Shown: positions 38,936 to 51,078 of the stretch, piece after piece
Position numbering within the stretch: position 1 is the stretch's first letter
Layout of the letters: every line of letters begins with the position of its first letter
Source of the DNA: Lanius collurio
Taxonomy: Eukaryota > Chordata > Aves > Passeriformes > Laniidae
DNA length: 64,000 nt
NCBI GenBank assembly: GCA_020086605.1
Contig: JACBWW010000007.1
Coordinates: forward strand, 18,358,483-18,422,482
Reading direction: 5' to 3'
The notes under the pieces: generated by a model
What the model was told of the DNA's origin: nothing
The model's input: the letters and a program-made list of their open reading frames with translations, nothing else
Database searches by the model: none
Position numbers and translations under genes: made by a program

Positions 38936-41061
38936 TTTCTCCTGTTCAGTCGCTCCAGGTAGAGTTTTTGCATGAAAACAGACATCTTCAGCAACAAGAT
39001 TTTTAACAACACACTATTTAAAGAATAACAGAATTGCATAAATACAGACCTAACTTATATATGCATAACCCATACAGGAAAAGGCAGAGGAAAATTTTCT
39101 ATCCCACTTCTCTCTGAAGGTGTTCTTCTGCAAGTTTCTCTCTCCCTCAATGAGAAAACATGCTCTACATGTTTGCAGACCTCTTCAATAATTTTTCTGA
39201 GTAAACTTATTTCTGCCCCTTTACTCATAAAGCTTTTGTTGTCTTCCCTAACATGTCTCCATCTTGTCCTGTGGCTGTATGAGAGGAAGCTGAAACCAGC
39301 CCTCTGAAATGCAAGTACAAGTCAACTTAGGAAAACAGCTTTTGGAAAGAACTGAAACCCTAATCAGTCCTTAGATGTCTCCAAACAGGCTGATTTCTCA
39401 ATGATTAACATAGGTAGCCTGCCCTGGACATTTTATAATGAACCTTTAAGCAATTTTTAATTGAAATCTGGGTATTAGTCCTGCAAATTCTCCTCCCACA
39501 TTAGCCACATGGCTGGTGAAGTTCTCTTGGTTCATTTAGTATGAACAATGCAATGCAGGGGTACAAGGGCATCAGTAACTCAAAATGAGAACAGAAAGAC
39601 TATGACAAGCTTCATGGGCACAGGTCCATCTCTTTCTGCTTGTGACATGAGCACCACAAGGCTGGTCCATGAAAAGACTTTAATCCCAAAATTAGAAGCA
39701 AAGTCTGACATCTGAACAATGTTAGCTTACAGATAACTATCTCACCCTCAGAACGAGCAGTCTGTGGTTATGTACACCTCTCCTGGAACTTTTTTGTGAT
39801 GTATTTCATAAGCATGAAGTAGGGAAAAAAAAAAAAGAGAGGAAAAAAAGGCAGTGAATTTAACATTGGCTTTTCATTTAAAAATCACTGCAAGTGGCTG
39901 CATTATCTTCATAATCACTGAAAGTGAAATCTGCAATGCATATGTAGAATAAATTAAAGTTTGAAGCAAACAAAATAAAGGTAGAATTGACTATTCATAA
40001 CAACACAGTCTTCAAGTCATAATACACTTCAGTGGGAGACTCTTGTGGATGTCAGTCTGAATAGTCCAGCAGAACACAAGACAGACTGAATACAATAGAA
40101 ATGTTGAGATTCAATTTGTAATATATAATTATTCCATATTTTACTGTATTATAAGTTTAAATTATCCACATCAGAGGTTTTAGTATTTCAAGTCTGTTTA
40201 ATAGAATAGAGTTTTTAGTCCCATTCTGACAGGAAAGGAGAAAGATAATGAATATGTACTGCAGAAGAAGATTAAAGAAAAGTACAGCTCTGTGACTGAC
40301 CAATTTCAATATATTTACAAGTATGTCAACATTTAAATCAAGAAATTTTTTTATAAAATAAGGCGGAAATGGAATTGGAAAATGACTACAGCTAGGAAAA
40401 AAACTAAAACTGGGGAAATGTAATATGCTGGCACATTGAGGGACTCACACAGGGCACTGCCTGCAACAGGCAAGAACATACTGAACCCACATCAGGGGAC
40501 ACCTCCCAAATGCAGAGCTAATATTAATGGAACACAAACATTAATAGATCAAAATTTTAAAAGGATTTTGATTCAATAGAAGCCCTTTGGAGCTGCACCT
40601 TTGGAGGTGTCTGGTTCAGAGCCATAGGCATGGCCTGCAAACCTGCCTCCCATAACCACCAAGAAGAAGGGGAAATCCCATTCCCAATTAGTTCTGTTCC
40701 ATTTAAAAAATTATATAATATATATATTATGGAAGTAGAGGCATTGTAGTGTACCATCTCGGGGTGTTTTATGCTGCAGTACCCAACGTGGCTGTGGTGA
40801 AGGGGTACATACCCTGATGCTCAACATGAAGCAGGGAAGAGAGTAGCACATTGTTATTTGAGCTGGAACCAATGCCAGCTACACTGCAGCCTTAGAGATG
40901 AGCCCAGCCTATCTGTAATCCAGAAGTTTTGAGTAAAGTTCCTTCAGCAGCATTAGCAGTTCAAGCCCACTGGGTTCTATGCTGAATTTTCTGTCCTTGA
41001 GGGTTTTTGAGATCTAACTGGACAAAGCTTTGAGCAATAAGGTCTGACCTCAGATTTGTCC
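38936..41061. other. Intergenic DNA, no gene recognised
   Basis: AT-rich. Holds an interrupted A run near 39828 and a short AT palindrome near 40710-40730. No repeat family recognised. Confidence 0.5.
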
Positions 41062-41132
41062 CTGCTCTGAGCAGGAGGCTGGACTAAAGACCTTCCAAGG
41101 TCTCTTCCAGGTTGAATGTTTTTAGGAATGTA
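41062..41132 (+). mobile_element. CR1 3'-end fragment, plus orientation
   Basis: GAGCAGGAGGCTGGACTAAA, then GACCTTCCAAGGTCTCTTCC and AGGTTGAATG: the classical CR1 3' end. The terminal octamer repeats are lost. Confidence 0.85.
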
Positions 41133-41898
41133 CCTAGCCCATAATAAAGACTGTACTGCTTTAGCTGATCCTACCATCAGTGCTCAGGTGGAGATGATGA
41201 TGTAATCAAGTTCAGGCTTGTTCCTCTCTGCTACAGTCAGATTTCTAATTCCAATATAGGCTTATGAGCTCTGAAATGTAGTAACTATGGCAAATGTGAG
41301 CCAAGACCCACCTATTTTTTTATTTTTTTAAAGCAAGCACCTGGGAACCCAGCCTAACTATGGAGCATATTTGGTCTGTTTTCCCAGAGTCAAACATTGA
41401 TTAAGCAAGAAAGTGAAGTCAAAAAAAAAAAAAAAAGGCTTCAATGACTATCTTGCTCAGTCCTTCTCTTGGCCAATGGGGTAATTTTCTGAAGGACCAA
41501 TAGGACTTAGATACTTAAATATCCTTGAGCAGAAACAGGAGCCATAGTCTGGAAGGATATTTTTCTTTTTCAAAATGGGTTCAGGTTTTCTGCCCCTCAC
41601 TACTAACACTAGATAGTGGTGTCAAACCCCAGCTCCAGCTAGGAATGAAACTTCCCAGTAGTTTTCAATACCACTTCTTGTGCTGCAGCTATCCTTGATG
41701 GCAGCTGCAGAAAGTAATTAGGGTCATCTTTTTTGGGAAAATGACAGCTATGGTGATAGCAACTGCCACACAATACCATGGATCTGCCAAGTGATGAGGA
41801 CTAACAAATGAATTTTCCACTGAAAATGGACAGCGAGCACACAGAAGGCTGGATCCAGCCAGATGCAATCTCTAGAAGCCTGTGAAGCATCTGAAAGC
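41133..41898. other. Intergenic DNA, no feature seen
   Basis: Includes a 16-A run at 41421-41436. No gene or repeat recognised. Confidence 0.5.
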
Positions 41899-42486
41899 TG
41901 TACTTGGTTTGACAAGAATCTAGTTCATTTTCTTCAGAGTAGTTCATATGGTGTTGCTATGTTTAGATTTGTGATGAAAACACTGTTAATACACTGTTAT
42001 TGCTGAGCAGAGGTTGCACAGTGTTAGAGCATTTTCCGCTTCTCATCCCACCTCACCAGCAAAGGGGCTGGGGCTGCACAAGGAGTTGGGAGAGGACATA
42101 GCCCAGACAGCTGACCCCAAGTGACCACAGGCATATTCCACACCATACGGTGTCATCACCAGCATATAAAGCTGGGGCGAAAAGGAGGAAGGGTCAGGGG
42201 GACATTCAGAGAGATGGTGTTTGTCTTCTGAAGTCACCATTAGGGGTTGTGCAGCCTGGCTTTCCTGGAGATGGCTGAACATCTGCCTGCTCACGGGAAG
42301 AGGTGGCTGAATTCGTTGTTCTGCTTTGCTGGTGTGTGCAGATTTTGCTTTACTTATTAAACTGTGTTTATCCCAACCCACGAGCTTTCTCACTTTTGCC
42401 CTTCTGCTTCTCTCCCCAGCCCCAGTGAGGCAGAGTGAGTGAGCGGCTGCCCAGGGCTGGGCTGCTGGCTGGGGTTCAGCCACAGG
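41899..42486 (+). mobile_element. ERVL-type solitary LTR, plus orientation
   Basis: Starts TGTACTTGGTTTGAC with TAGTTCATTTTCTTC shortly after, and ends GGCTGGGGTTCAGCCACAGG. Inside are AGACAGCTGACCCCAAGTGA, a TATA box (TATAAA, 42165-42170), GGAGATGGCTGAACATCTGC, ATTAAA at 42356-42361 and CCCACGAGCTTTCTCACTTT, in the order of a well-known avian ERVL LTR. Flanks AAAGC (left) and AAGGC (right) look like a 5-bp target duplication with one mismatch. Solo LTR. The 268-codon minus frame crossing it and the next CpG-rich patch is not a gene. Confidence 0.88.
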
Positions 42487-42554
42487 AAGGCAGACAGAGA
42501 GCAATGAAGAGAATACCAAAACAACCGGAAGAGATCCTGAGAGAAAGGATTCTT

Positions 42555-42745
42555 TGGGAGGATTTTCGGCACGGTCCTGTTTAAATCCCTCCCCGTCCCC
42601 GACTGCCGCTGCGTTCCGGAGCACGGCCGCGGGTGCCGCGCCGCCCGGCCCGGCGCTGCCAGCAGGAGGAGCCCCTCCACCGCGGATGCGGCCCCCGCAG
42701 CCTCCTCCCCCGGCGGCGGAAAGCCCACCCGGGGCAAGTCCCTCA
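42555..42745. promoter_or_regulatory. Small CpG island next to a solo LTR
   Basis: About 190 bp with very high GC and dense CpG (GCCGCGGGTGCCGCGCCGCC near 42628, CCCGGCGGCGGAA near 42709), isolated in AT-richer DNA. No splice site or TATA was picked out. Could be a promoter of a non-coding RNA, a hypomethylated element, or GC-rich remains of another repeat. Confidence 0.4.
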
Positions 42746-45296
42746 GCACACGGCAGCCTGTCCTCTCCTTTCAAGGAGGGGTAAAAATACACACATAGGA
42801 AACCCCAGTGACGAAAGCAGAGCGCCTTGTTCCAGCGTGTTAAAGACACTCCGTTGTAGCACAGCAGGTGGGATTTTTGCCAGGTTTACAGGAAGACGAT
42901 GTATGGGAAGGGGTCCCCCTGAAATTTGGAGTTCTGCATTTAATTTGAAGGCAGTAGTAGGTTACAGCACCTGATGCTGCTTTGCTGCTCGTGACTGATG
43001 TGATTCCTCCAAGTCCTACTCCCCTCACTCCGAGCACAGAAAACCTTGCTTTTTGTCCATCCCTTGGGGGCTTATATTGAATTCCCAAAATATTTCTTTG
43101 TTCTACTTGTAGTCTGTAAGCTGTCCTTAATTCACACTTTCTTCGAGGGCTTCTTCTCTTCCACCGATGCTCCAATGTGCTCCCAAAAGTTGTGTAGTGA
43201 AACAAAGTAACTTCCACGGTGGTTGGTAAACAGGCACACTTGGGGTCACCTCTTCACTGCAGGCATTCACAGATCCCTAGGTATATTGCACTTTAGAGGA
43301 TGCAGATAGCCAAGAGCATTATTCAGGAGCTCTAGGGAGTTCATCCAGGCTCAGTGCTCCCAAGCAGCAGAATAAAACACACATTTCATTGTCTACTTCA
43401 GACACAAATAGCATGACACCAGGATAAATACACATGAAAGAGGACGGGCTAGCAGATGTCCAACTCCCCCAGCATGTATCCCTAAACCATGGCTTTTGTT
43501 AAGATTGTGCTTGTTCCAAACGTAATACAATATTTATGACAAGCTCCTCTGGATTTGGTTTTCTTTTTCTACATATTTGTCCACACTGAAAATGTATTAT
43601 ATAGGATTATTCACCAAACCACACAATCTCCTCACAAGTCAACATCCCATATACCAAACAAAGATAAATTAGACATTGCTGAAGGCTGCACCTCTTGCCT
43701 ATCCATCATGTTTCAAAATCTTGTCAATTGCACCAGATTCCAGAAGCACTCAGCTTTTGCCAAAACTCTCCCTCTTAGCTGTTTTTTCTGATAAGTACAG
43801 GACTGAACTGCACCATTGCACTTCTGGATCCTGTTTACTGCTTTACCACAGTTTAAAGTAGTGGCATGAGTCATTTACAGTAAGTATCATTTTGTGGTGA
43901 AGTGCTATAATATTGACTGTTTACATTTCAGAATTGTCTCTCACCCAGTGTGGTTTTTCCTAGCCCTGAAGACAGGTTGTGTATTCCCCTGGGATCACAT
44001 AATGAAAGTACAGCATTTGCTTTTCGCATGTAAACCCAAAGTAAATATTTTCATCCAAAGCAGTTTGCTTCCTATACCACAACTTAGGGAGTAACAACTT
44101 GTCCCATCTATCACTACTTCAAAGCCAAATGCTCTGAAATAACTTACTTTGAGTCATTTCCAAAGCCTGGCAGAAGTGAAAGTGTCAGGATTGTCAGTCA
44201 TTGTATTGCAGGTATGTTTTTATTCCCCAAATTTGGCAGAGAGGCAAATACCTGCCCAACAGTATTAGCTACAGCAAATTGCCGGGTTCAGTCCCTCAAA
44301 TATTCCCTTTTTGCAGTTTTCACCTGTACATGTATCATGTCCAGAAAACAGTACCTCACAAAACAGGGGCTGGGGAAAAGATCTGTCACCTAGGAGGATT
44401 TGGGGGTTTTTTGTTTGTTTTACACAACTTTTCATTTACTTTTCAGTTTAATGCAGACGGTCATGTTGGTTTCATATCCATTTAATCAAGTTGATTTGAA
44501 ATATTGTTCTTTGAACAACTGTAGAACATATCCAAACAATGCCCTTCAGTTTCTGATCCAGGACAGCATCTAGGCAGCCAGTTGTGAGGGTTTGGTTCTG
44601 ACCAGGGGCTTCCATGGAGAGATGAAAAAGAGGAAGGTTCAGAAGGAGATGGGATTGGGGCTGCCTGAAGAACAGCCCTTGCAGAGGCATTGAGCTGGAT
44701 AAAAGAGTTTGTCCAGAATCACATCAGCCAGCACAAAATGCATGGACTCTGGCCAGTCAAGAGCCAGCAATCAAAGAGAAAAAGAGTTTGATTAAAGCGA
44801 CAGACCCTGAGCCACATGCAAAAGGGACAATGCTCCAAGGAAGCAAGAGGGTGCAAGTCTGTGACAAGTTCATACAGTGGGGTTTATAAGTTCAGTTTTG
44901 CTCTAGTCACTTTTGTTCAAGTTGCAGAAGGTTTCTCTAAGTCAGTGGATTCCCCTCAATCAATATTCCTCAACTGTTTATATATATTTTTTTTTCCTTC
45001 AAATATCCATGGCATTACTTCATTCTGAGTAGGGCGACAAAAGTCCAGCAACAACATTTCAAAATCATTGTTTTAGAATGAAAAGTATTCCAAAATTATT
45101 GCAGCTGTTCTTAAAACAAAACTTGACAAATAAACAAGCAAAGCATTAATGGCTTTATAAGGGGGATTTTAGCAAAACTTCAGACATCCGCATAACCTTC
45201 TGGCTGTCCACAGGCACAACCTCCTGCAGCTGGCAGACCTCAGCTGTGCTGGGCAGCAGCCACTGCAACACAGGCACCTGCATCCCAGTGCCCCAT
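42746..45296. other. Intergenic DNA, no gene recognised
   Basis: Unique-looking, mixed composition. Open frames up to 125 codons without known motifs. No repeat landmark apart from T runs near 44405 and 44988. Confidence 0.5.
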
Positions 45297-45487
45297 AAAA
45301 TCATAGAGAGGCTTAGGTTAGGAGGGATCCTAGGGATCATCTAGATCCAAGCCCTTGCCATGGACTGGGACATTTTCTGCTAGACCAGCCTGCTCAGAGC
45401 CCCATCGAACCTGGCCTTGAACACTTCCAGGGATGGGGTATCCACAGCTTCTCTGAGCAACCTGTTCCCATGTCTCATAGGGGTGTC
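45297..45487 (-). mobile_element. CR1 fragment
   Basis: AAAATCATAGAGAGGCTTAG, GCCCTTGCCATGGACTGGGA, CTGGCCTTGAACACTTCCAG and CTTCTCTGAGCAACCTGTTC: about 190 bp of CR1 3' region, minus orientation, 5'-truncated. Confidence 0.93.
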
Positions 45488-47636
45488 TGATGGAGCCCAG
45501 CTACCTCATGTTATTTTCAGTTGTTTCAAGACTGACAAGTAGTTACTTGATTCATTACAAGTCTATACACAGTTTTTACTTCACTTTCCTGAGGTACCTG
45601 CAAAAGCCACAAAATCACTCGGCCAACTCCTCTGCTTTCCATACTCCCTCCAAATCTGAACCATTTCTGAACCTCGTGATGGAGGTTTAGACTTCAACCA
45701 TGTTTGACAAAGGAAATGGGTTCTTTTATTCTCTATAAACCAGCACTCATCAGACCCAAAATCACTGTAAATTATTCTCCTTAAATCAAGATTAAAAAAA
45801 AGATTCTACCTTATTAAGGCTGATCACAGAGCACTTCGAAATACTGCAAGACACACTCAAGGCAAGAGGCAGAACAGCCTCACAACAGCACATTTTTGCC
45901 TAGGAACCAAGTAACAGCTCACTGATTAGTTTAACACATTACAGTGCACACAGTCACTGCCTGCACAATACATGAATGCACAGAGTAAACTACCTCTCTG
46001 CTTTCTAATCTTACTGGGAAAACCTCCCTGTAGACAGTTTGGAGATCTTGCCTGAACACAGTGAGTTTATGGTAAACAATGATGTGATACTTAGATGTAA
46101 AGGCCAAGCCTGGAAGCTGAAGGGAAGCTGTTAGGAATCTCATTGACAAAAAATGCTTCTTCATGGTATAAGTCTGCAGACTTTGTTTGCAATGCTATGA
46201 AGAGGAGTTTCTGGAAAGCCGTGGGTTTGGTTGGAAATGAAACAGAAAAAAGAGACAAGGGATTTCAATGTGGTTGAGGAAAACCAAAGAGTTCGGTGTA
46301 GCCAAGATCAGTGGCTTGAAGTTTCGGGGTAGAAGCTTTTCCAGCTGCTCAGGACCAGCATCCCATCCTTCTTTCCCCACAATGTGGGCTGGTGCACAGT
46401 GAAGTCACAGTGTTCCACACAGCATCACAGTCATTAGCACATGGACATGGGAGACATAATATATAGAAGAAAACAAGCAGGAAGGAGCAGAATAAGCAGC
46501 TCACGTTCCATGGACAAAAACATCCCAAAATTTCCACCTCATCTGGAACAACGCCTGTGGGTTACACAGTGTTTTCAGTCCTGCTTCCCCATCAAAGAAA
46601 GCTTGTCACTCCAACCTCTTCCCATAGCCAGGGTTTTCAGTAATGTCAAGCTACAATTTGTCTGCCACTTCCCACTCAAGTTTTCAAGCTCCTGTTCTTC
46701 ACCGTGTGCACAGCACACAGGACATGCTGCCTTGCTGAAGGAGCACATCAGTACTTCTATCAGGATCATGAGACAAGGGCATGTTCACTGTGGTTTTCCT
46801 ATGGCAGAGGTCAGCCCCATGTCACAGCTCCCTCTTTCCTTTGTCATGTCCTCCCCCCAGTGCATCTTTGCACGAGGCTGTCTACTTTACGTGCATGCAA
46901 ACCCACTGCTGCCGTGAATTTTGGTTTGGAGTGCAGTACAAAGCATATCTCTTGTTTCCACAGGGTGGTTGAACTAGTCTTTAAAAGTCTCTGCCAAGAA
47001 GAATCCTCCAGGCATACACCATATCAGACCGTGCATATGAATCCAGCCTTACAGACTTGTGTAATGATTAAGGTAGAAATTATTTTTCCTCGTGCCATAC
47101 ACCAGTGCCTCTCAACTTCCACAGATGCATCTAAGCTCTTTATCTACAGACTTGCGGAACACAGAACTCTTCATGTCCAGTATTTTGTGGTGGATATTGA
47201 TAAAATCTGATGCTCTTAATGAGCAGGAAGTCATTTGGAATAGCCAGAGAATTATATTCTTTTTCTTTCAATTAAGTTCTTCCCTACTAGTGGTAAATAC
47301 ATTGAAACGTTACGTTATTTCTTACATTGAAGTGTTATTTCACTTCCTAATAGAACCCAGTTAATCTGAATTGTTTTAAAGCCACCTCTAAACAGATTCC
47401 AAAAACCCAGCACCCTAAAGGGGAAGAGGGAGATGGGGAGCAGAAGAAAGCTCCCATAATCCAAGGAGACCTGCTACACCACTAAGTCACACAAGCTCTG
47501 CGGCTGAACGGAATTCACCCAAGGGGGAGCTGGTGGAGGTGCTCATTGAGACACTTTCCACCATTTCAGAGTGACAGACTGGTCAAGGTTTAAAAGTACC
47601 ACCAGTGGGCCATCTAGTCCAGCATCCCTGCTGTGG
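45488..47636. other. Intergenic DNA, no gene recognised
   Basis: Includes overlapping open frames of 158 and 168 codons at 46441-47210. These are shifted frames of one region with no family resemblance, and I do not call them genes. Confidence 0.5.
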
Positions 47637-48420
47637 GTATTATTTACCTGGACTTTACTAAAGCCTTTGAAACTGTCTCCTGCTGCATTTCCCTGGAGAA
47701 ACTGGCTGCTCATGGCATGGATGGGTGCACTGCTCAAGGAGTAAAAAAGTGCCTGGATGGCCAGGCCCAGTGAATGGTGGTGAAGGGAGTTACATCCAGC
47801 TGCTGGATGGTCACAAGTGGTGTTTCCTAGGGGTCAGCACTGGTGCCACTTATGTTTAATATCTTCAGTAATCTGGATGAGAGGACTAAGCACACCCTCA
47901 GCCAATGAGCAGACAGCACCAAGTTGGGCAGGATGTCGATCTGCTGGAGGGGAGGAAGGCTCTACAGAGAGATCTGGACAGGGTGGATTGATGGGTCAAG
48001 GCCAGGGGTATGAGGTTCAACAAGACCAAGTGTCAAGTCCTGCACTTGGGTCCCAACAATCCCAGGCAGTGCTACAGGCTGGGGGTAAAGTGGCTGGAAA
48101 GCTGCCTGGCAGGAAAGGACCAGGAGGGGCTGCTTAACAGCAGCTAAACATGAGCCAGTGGCCAAGAAGGCCAATGGCATCCTGACCTGTATCAGCAATA
48201 GTGTGGCCAGCAGGAGCAGGGCAGTGATTGTCACCCTGTACTCAGCACTGGAGAGGCCACACCTCAAATCCTGTGTTCAGTTCCAAAAAGGACACTGAGG
48301 TGCTGGAGCGTGTCCAGAGAAGGGCAAGAGACCTGGTGAAGGGTCTGGAGAGGGAATCATATGAGTGGCTGAGGGAGCTGGAACTGTTTAGCCTGAAGAA
48401 AGAAGGCTCAGTGACAAGTA
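47637..48420 (+). mobile_element. CR1 LINE fragment with decayed ORF2 (reverse transcriptase)
   Basis: Plus-orientation CR1, about 780 bp. The + strand still translates in broken frames to the C-terminal RT part: DFTKAFETVS near the left end, then SALVPLMFNIFSNL and RLYREIWTG, interrupted by stops and at least one frame change. Downstream, AGTGTCAAGTCCTGCACTTG, CACTGGAGAGGCCACACCTC and CGTGTCCAGAGAAGGGCAAG are usual CR1 landmarks. Both ends are truncated, so it is dead. The short open frames here are pieces of this element. Confidence 0.93.
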
Positions 48421-49390
48421 AAGATGAGACAGCAGAACATGGAGCCAGGTCTAGATGCTGCAGCAGAAATCCTGCTGAAAATGTGGTGGCGACACCAGGG
48501 CAGGGGCACTTTCTTGAACCTATATTTACAAATGCTTTTCATCAAGCCCAAGATAGCTACCATGCTCCCTCAATGCATTGCTCCTTCCCCTTCCCAGCAC
48601 TGTTATTAGCCCTATGTCATAAATTCCCAGCACTGATGAAATCAAGTGCAGTGGATGGAGCATGCATTGCATCATCCCTGTGTTTTCTCAGTTCAGCCTC
48701 AGAATGGAGATTTCATGTGTTGAACTGATAAAATCAGTTTTGTAGCAATAGATTTTTTTCAGTTCCTCTGAAATTCTGCCTGGTGCAGAGCAAGGCCAAA
48801 GATTAAATGAACTAGTGATTACAGCCAAATTCCTTGCTTAGTTCTGCCTGACAATAAACCTGATCCTGTGTAACCACACTGCATTATGCTGAAAGAGCCC
48901 TTGTGATGCTGAAAGTATAGATGCAATAGTAAGTCATGTGTACCACAGGGAAGTGCTAAAACCCACACACAAATCCTATGGGTATAGCTACATGAACACT
49001 TTCAACTGTGGCTGTCTACAACTTTGTACTACAGGCCAAATAATAGACTGTACTTCCTGGAGCTTGAAAAGCTGCTCCAAAATATACAAGAACCCAACTC
49101 CATTTGGTTATAAAAGCATATAAAATTACAAATATTAACAAATGCAGGGAAACCAAGTAGTTTCTGACAAAGTAGAAGCTAACACAGTCCCCTGCTGGAA
49201 AAATATTGCAAAAACATGCTATTTCTGTATTGTTCATCTAAGTCTACTGCAAACACACAGCTACCATAGGCTGCTTGACTGACAAGAGATATCTTGCAAA
49301 GCCTGAGCAATACACTAAGAAAAAAATAAATTGTTTGGGGAATCTCACCAGGCCTACATACAACAGCAGAATGGACATCAGGAAAAAGTT
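48421..49390. other. Intergenic DNA, no feature seen
   Basis: AT-rich after 48.75 kb; no gene or repeat recognised. Confidence 0.5.
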
Positions 49391-49472
49391 TGTCCTAGCT
49401 TCAACTGGGACAGAGTTCATTTTCTTCTTAGTAGCTGGTACAGTGATAAGTTTTGGATTCAGTGAAATGTGC
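49391..49472 (+). mobile_element. 5' stub of an ERVL-type LTR
   Basis: TGTCCTAGCTTCAACTGGGA, then AGTTCATTTTCTTCTTAGTA and GCTGGTACAG: the start of the same LTR family as 41899-42486, and closer to the form I recall for that family. The match stops after about 80 bp and no TATA/poly(A) part follows. Confidence 0.75.
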
Positions 49473-50439
49473 ATGGAGCCTTCCTTGCTCAGGCTGGTTA
49501 GCACTGCCCTGCTACTGCAAAGCCAGCAGGTAGGCCTGCAAGCACACATGGGACACCCACACCAGTGGGGCATGGGACAGATTCATGGCTGCTCAAGACA
49601 GTGCTTGGGGAAAAGAATATCACAGAAGTGAGCTCTGCCATGCACAAAGGAGAGCCTGTGCATGTTCAACAGAGAAAGGGAATGAGATCTGTGAGAATCT
49701 GCAGGAACTAATAGGAGCACTTGAGCAAATTTTGGACTGTGAAGACCTGCATTAAGTAATTGCCACCACGGTTGTAAGTATTCATAGTAACTTGCTGAAC
49801 TGTAGCTCTCATTTCCTCCTCAGGACACAAGAATTAGATTTAGGCCTCAAAAGTGGTTTTAAGGCAGCCACTCAAATTAATGGAGAGCTCAGGAGGTGAA
49901 TTTAATTCCAAATCCAGGCTCAGCTCCCCTTCCAAGATAGTATTTGATTCATGTGTATTAAAGAAAAAGCTCAAGTGCCGAGCACACAGGGTAAAATGCG
50001 GCAAGCCTACACCCATTTTCCAGATGATGAAGCATGCCTTGCAGAGCAAATTCATCTCATATTTCATCTCAGCATTTCTCCAAAGGGCAAACTCCCCTTT
50101 TTTGGGACCTTTCAGCACTGTGGGTCTTATGGAGCATCTACAGATATACACACACCCATTAACCCACACTGCCCCTGACTATTGCAGGCCTCTCACTCCC
50201 ATCATCAAGCGTTACACGCTCCTTCTTTTCCCTTCTCATGACCTATCACAGCAAGTGAAAGTGTCCACTGAAAGTGGGTAGCAGCAAGTTCTGCACCTGA
50301 ATTTCTGAGCCTGGTAGGTGTAGCAGCTCCAGCAGGATGTAACTGAGACACCCCTTGAACAAGCTGGACACAGCTAAGCCTCAGACAAAATGGAAGTGGC
50401 TTGAGAAACACACATTTTAGAGGGCAGCAGTGAGGGAAA
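49473..50439. other. Sequence between LTR pieces, unclassified
   Basis: No recognisable retroviral gene. The last 160 bp may belong to the LTR that follows, in a diverged form. Frames of 109 and 142 codons here lack any known motif. Confidence 0.45.
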
Positions 50440-51078
50440 AGCACCACAAAGTCCTGTGAACACCTGGGTTGGAGAAGAAGGGGAACAAGCTGCCACAGGT
50501 GCTGGAGAAGGCCCCTGAAGCCTGTAGAGACCACCAGGGTGAAGCAGGTTTTCCCCTACAGCCCATGGAGGGCTCCACAGGGCAGCAGATGCACTGGAGA
50601 AATCTGCAGACCATAGTGAGCCCACACTGGGGCAGGCTCATTGGCGGGAACTGAGCCCAGAATGAACCCACCTTAGAGCATAGCTATCCTTGAAGGACTG
50701 CCAGCCATAGAGAAGATCAGCACTTCTCTAAGGGAAAAGATCAGCACTTCTCTAAGGGGCAGGGAAAAGTATGAAGTGGGAGCAGGAAAGGAATTGTTAT
50801 AGACAGACAAAACCCCCACTTCCACACCCCTGCACTGCTTGGTAGGGGGAGAGAGGAAAACGGGACAACCGAAATGGAAGAGTTAAGTTCAGCCTAAGAA
50901 GTGGGTAAGGGAAAGGTGCCTTAGATTTTCTGTTTGTTAATGATAAAAAAATCAGTGGTTTTTTATCTCAATGCACAAGCTTTACCATCTTATTCCTTCT
51001 CCCATGTCCTGCTGAGGGAGGGGAGTAAGAGAGAGGCTGGGTGAGGGTCTGGCAGTCAGCCATAGTCAACCCACCACA
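50440..51078 (+). mobile_element. ERVL-type LTR, plus orientation, 5' end unclear
   Basis: Ends GTCAGCCATAGTCAACCCACCACA at 51078 (last bases CCACCACA). Before that it carries CCCCTACAGCCCATGGAG, CCACACTGGGGCAGGCTC and GAGAGAGGCTGGGTGAGGGT, the 3' portion of an LTR type related to 16670-17412. The poly(A) signal region is decayed (GTTAATGATAAAAAAA). Contains a 24-bp tandem duplication. The 5' boundary is my estimate. Confidence 0.75.
50713..50758. repeat. 24-bp tandem duplication within the LTR
   Basis: AAGATCAGCACTTCTCTAAG occurs at 50713 and again at 50737. Identity over 22 bases suggests a recent or recently homogenised duplication. Confidence 0.9.

Noticed and set aside
42043..42849. 268-codon minus frame, longest in the window
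   Set aside because: It spans an ERVL LTR in antisense and a CpG island. Composition (Gly/Ala-rich) follows base content, and there is no known domain.
46441..47210. Overlapping + frames of 158 and 168 codons
   Set aside because: Different frames of the same stretch, no protein similarity recognised, no start context or splice sites that would select one.
47817..48728. Plus frames of 106 and 166 codons that could look like a gene
   Set aside because: They are broken pieces of CR1 ORF2 and its 3' region, with stops and frame changes between them.
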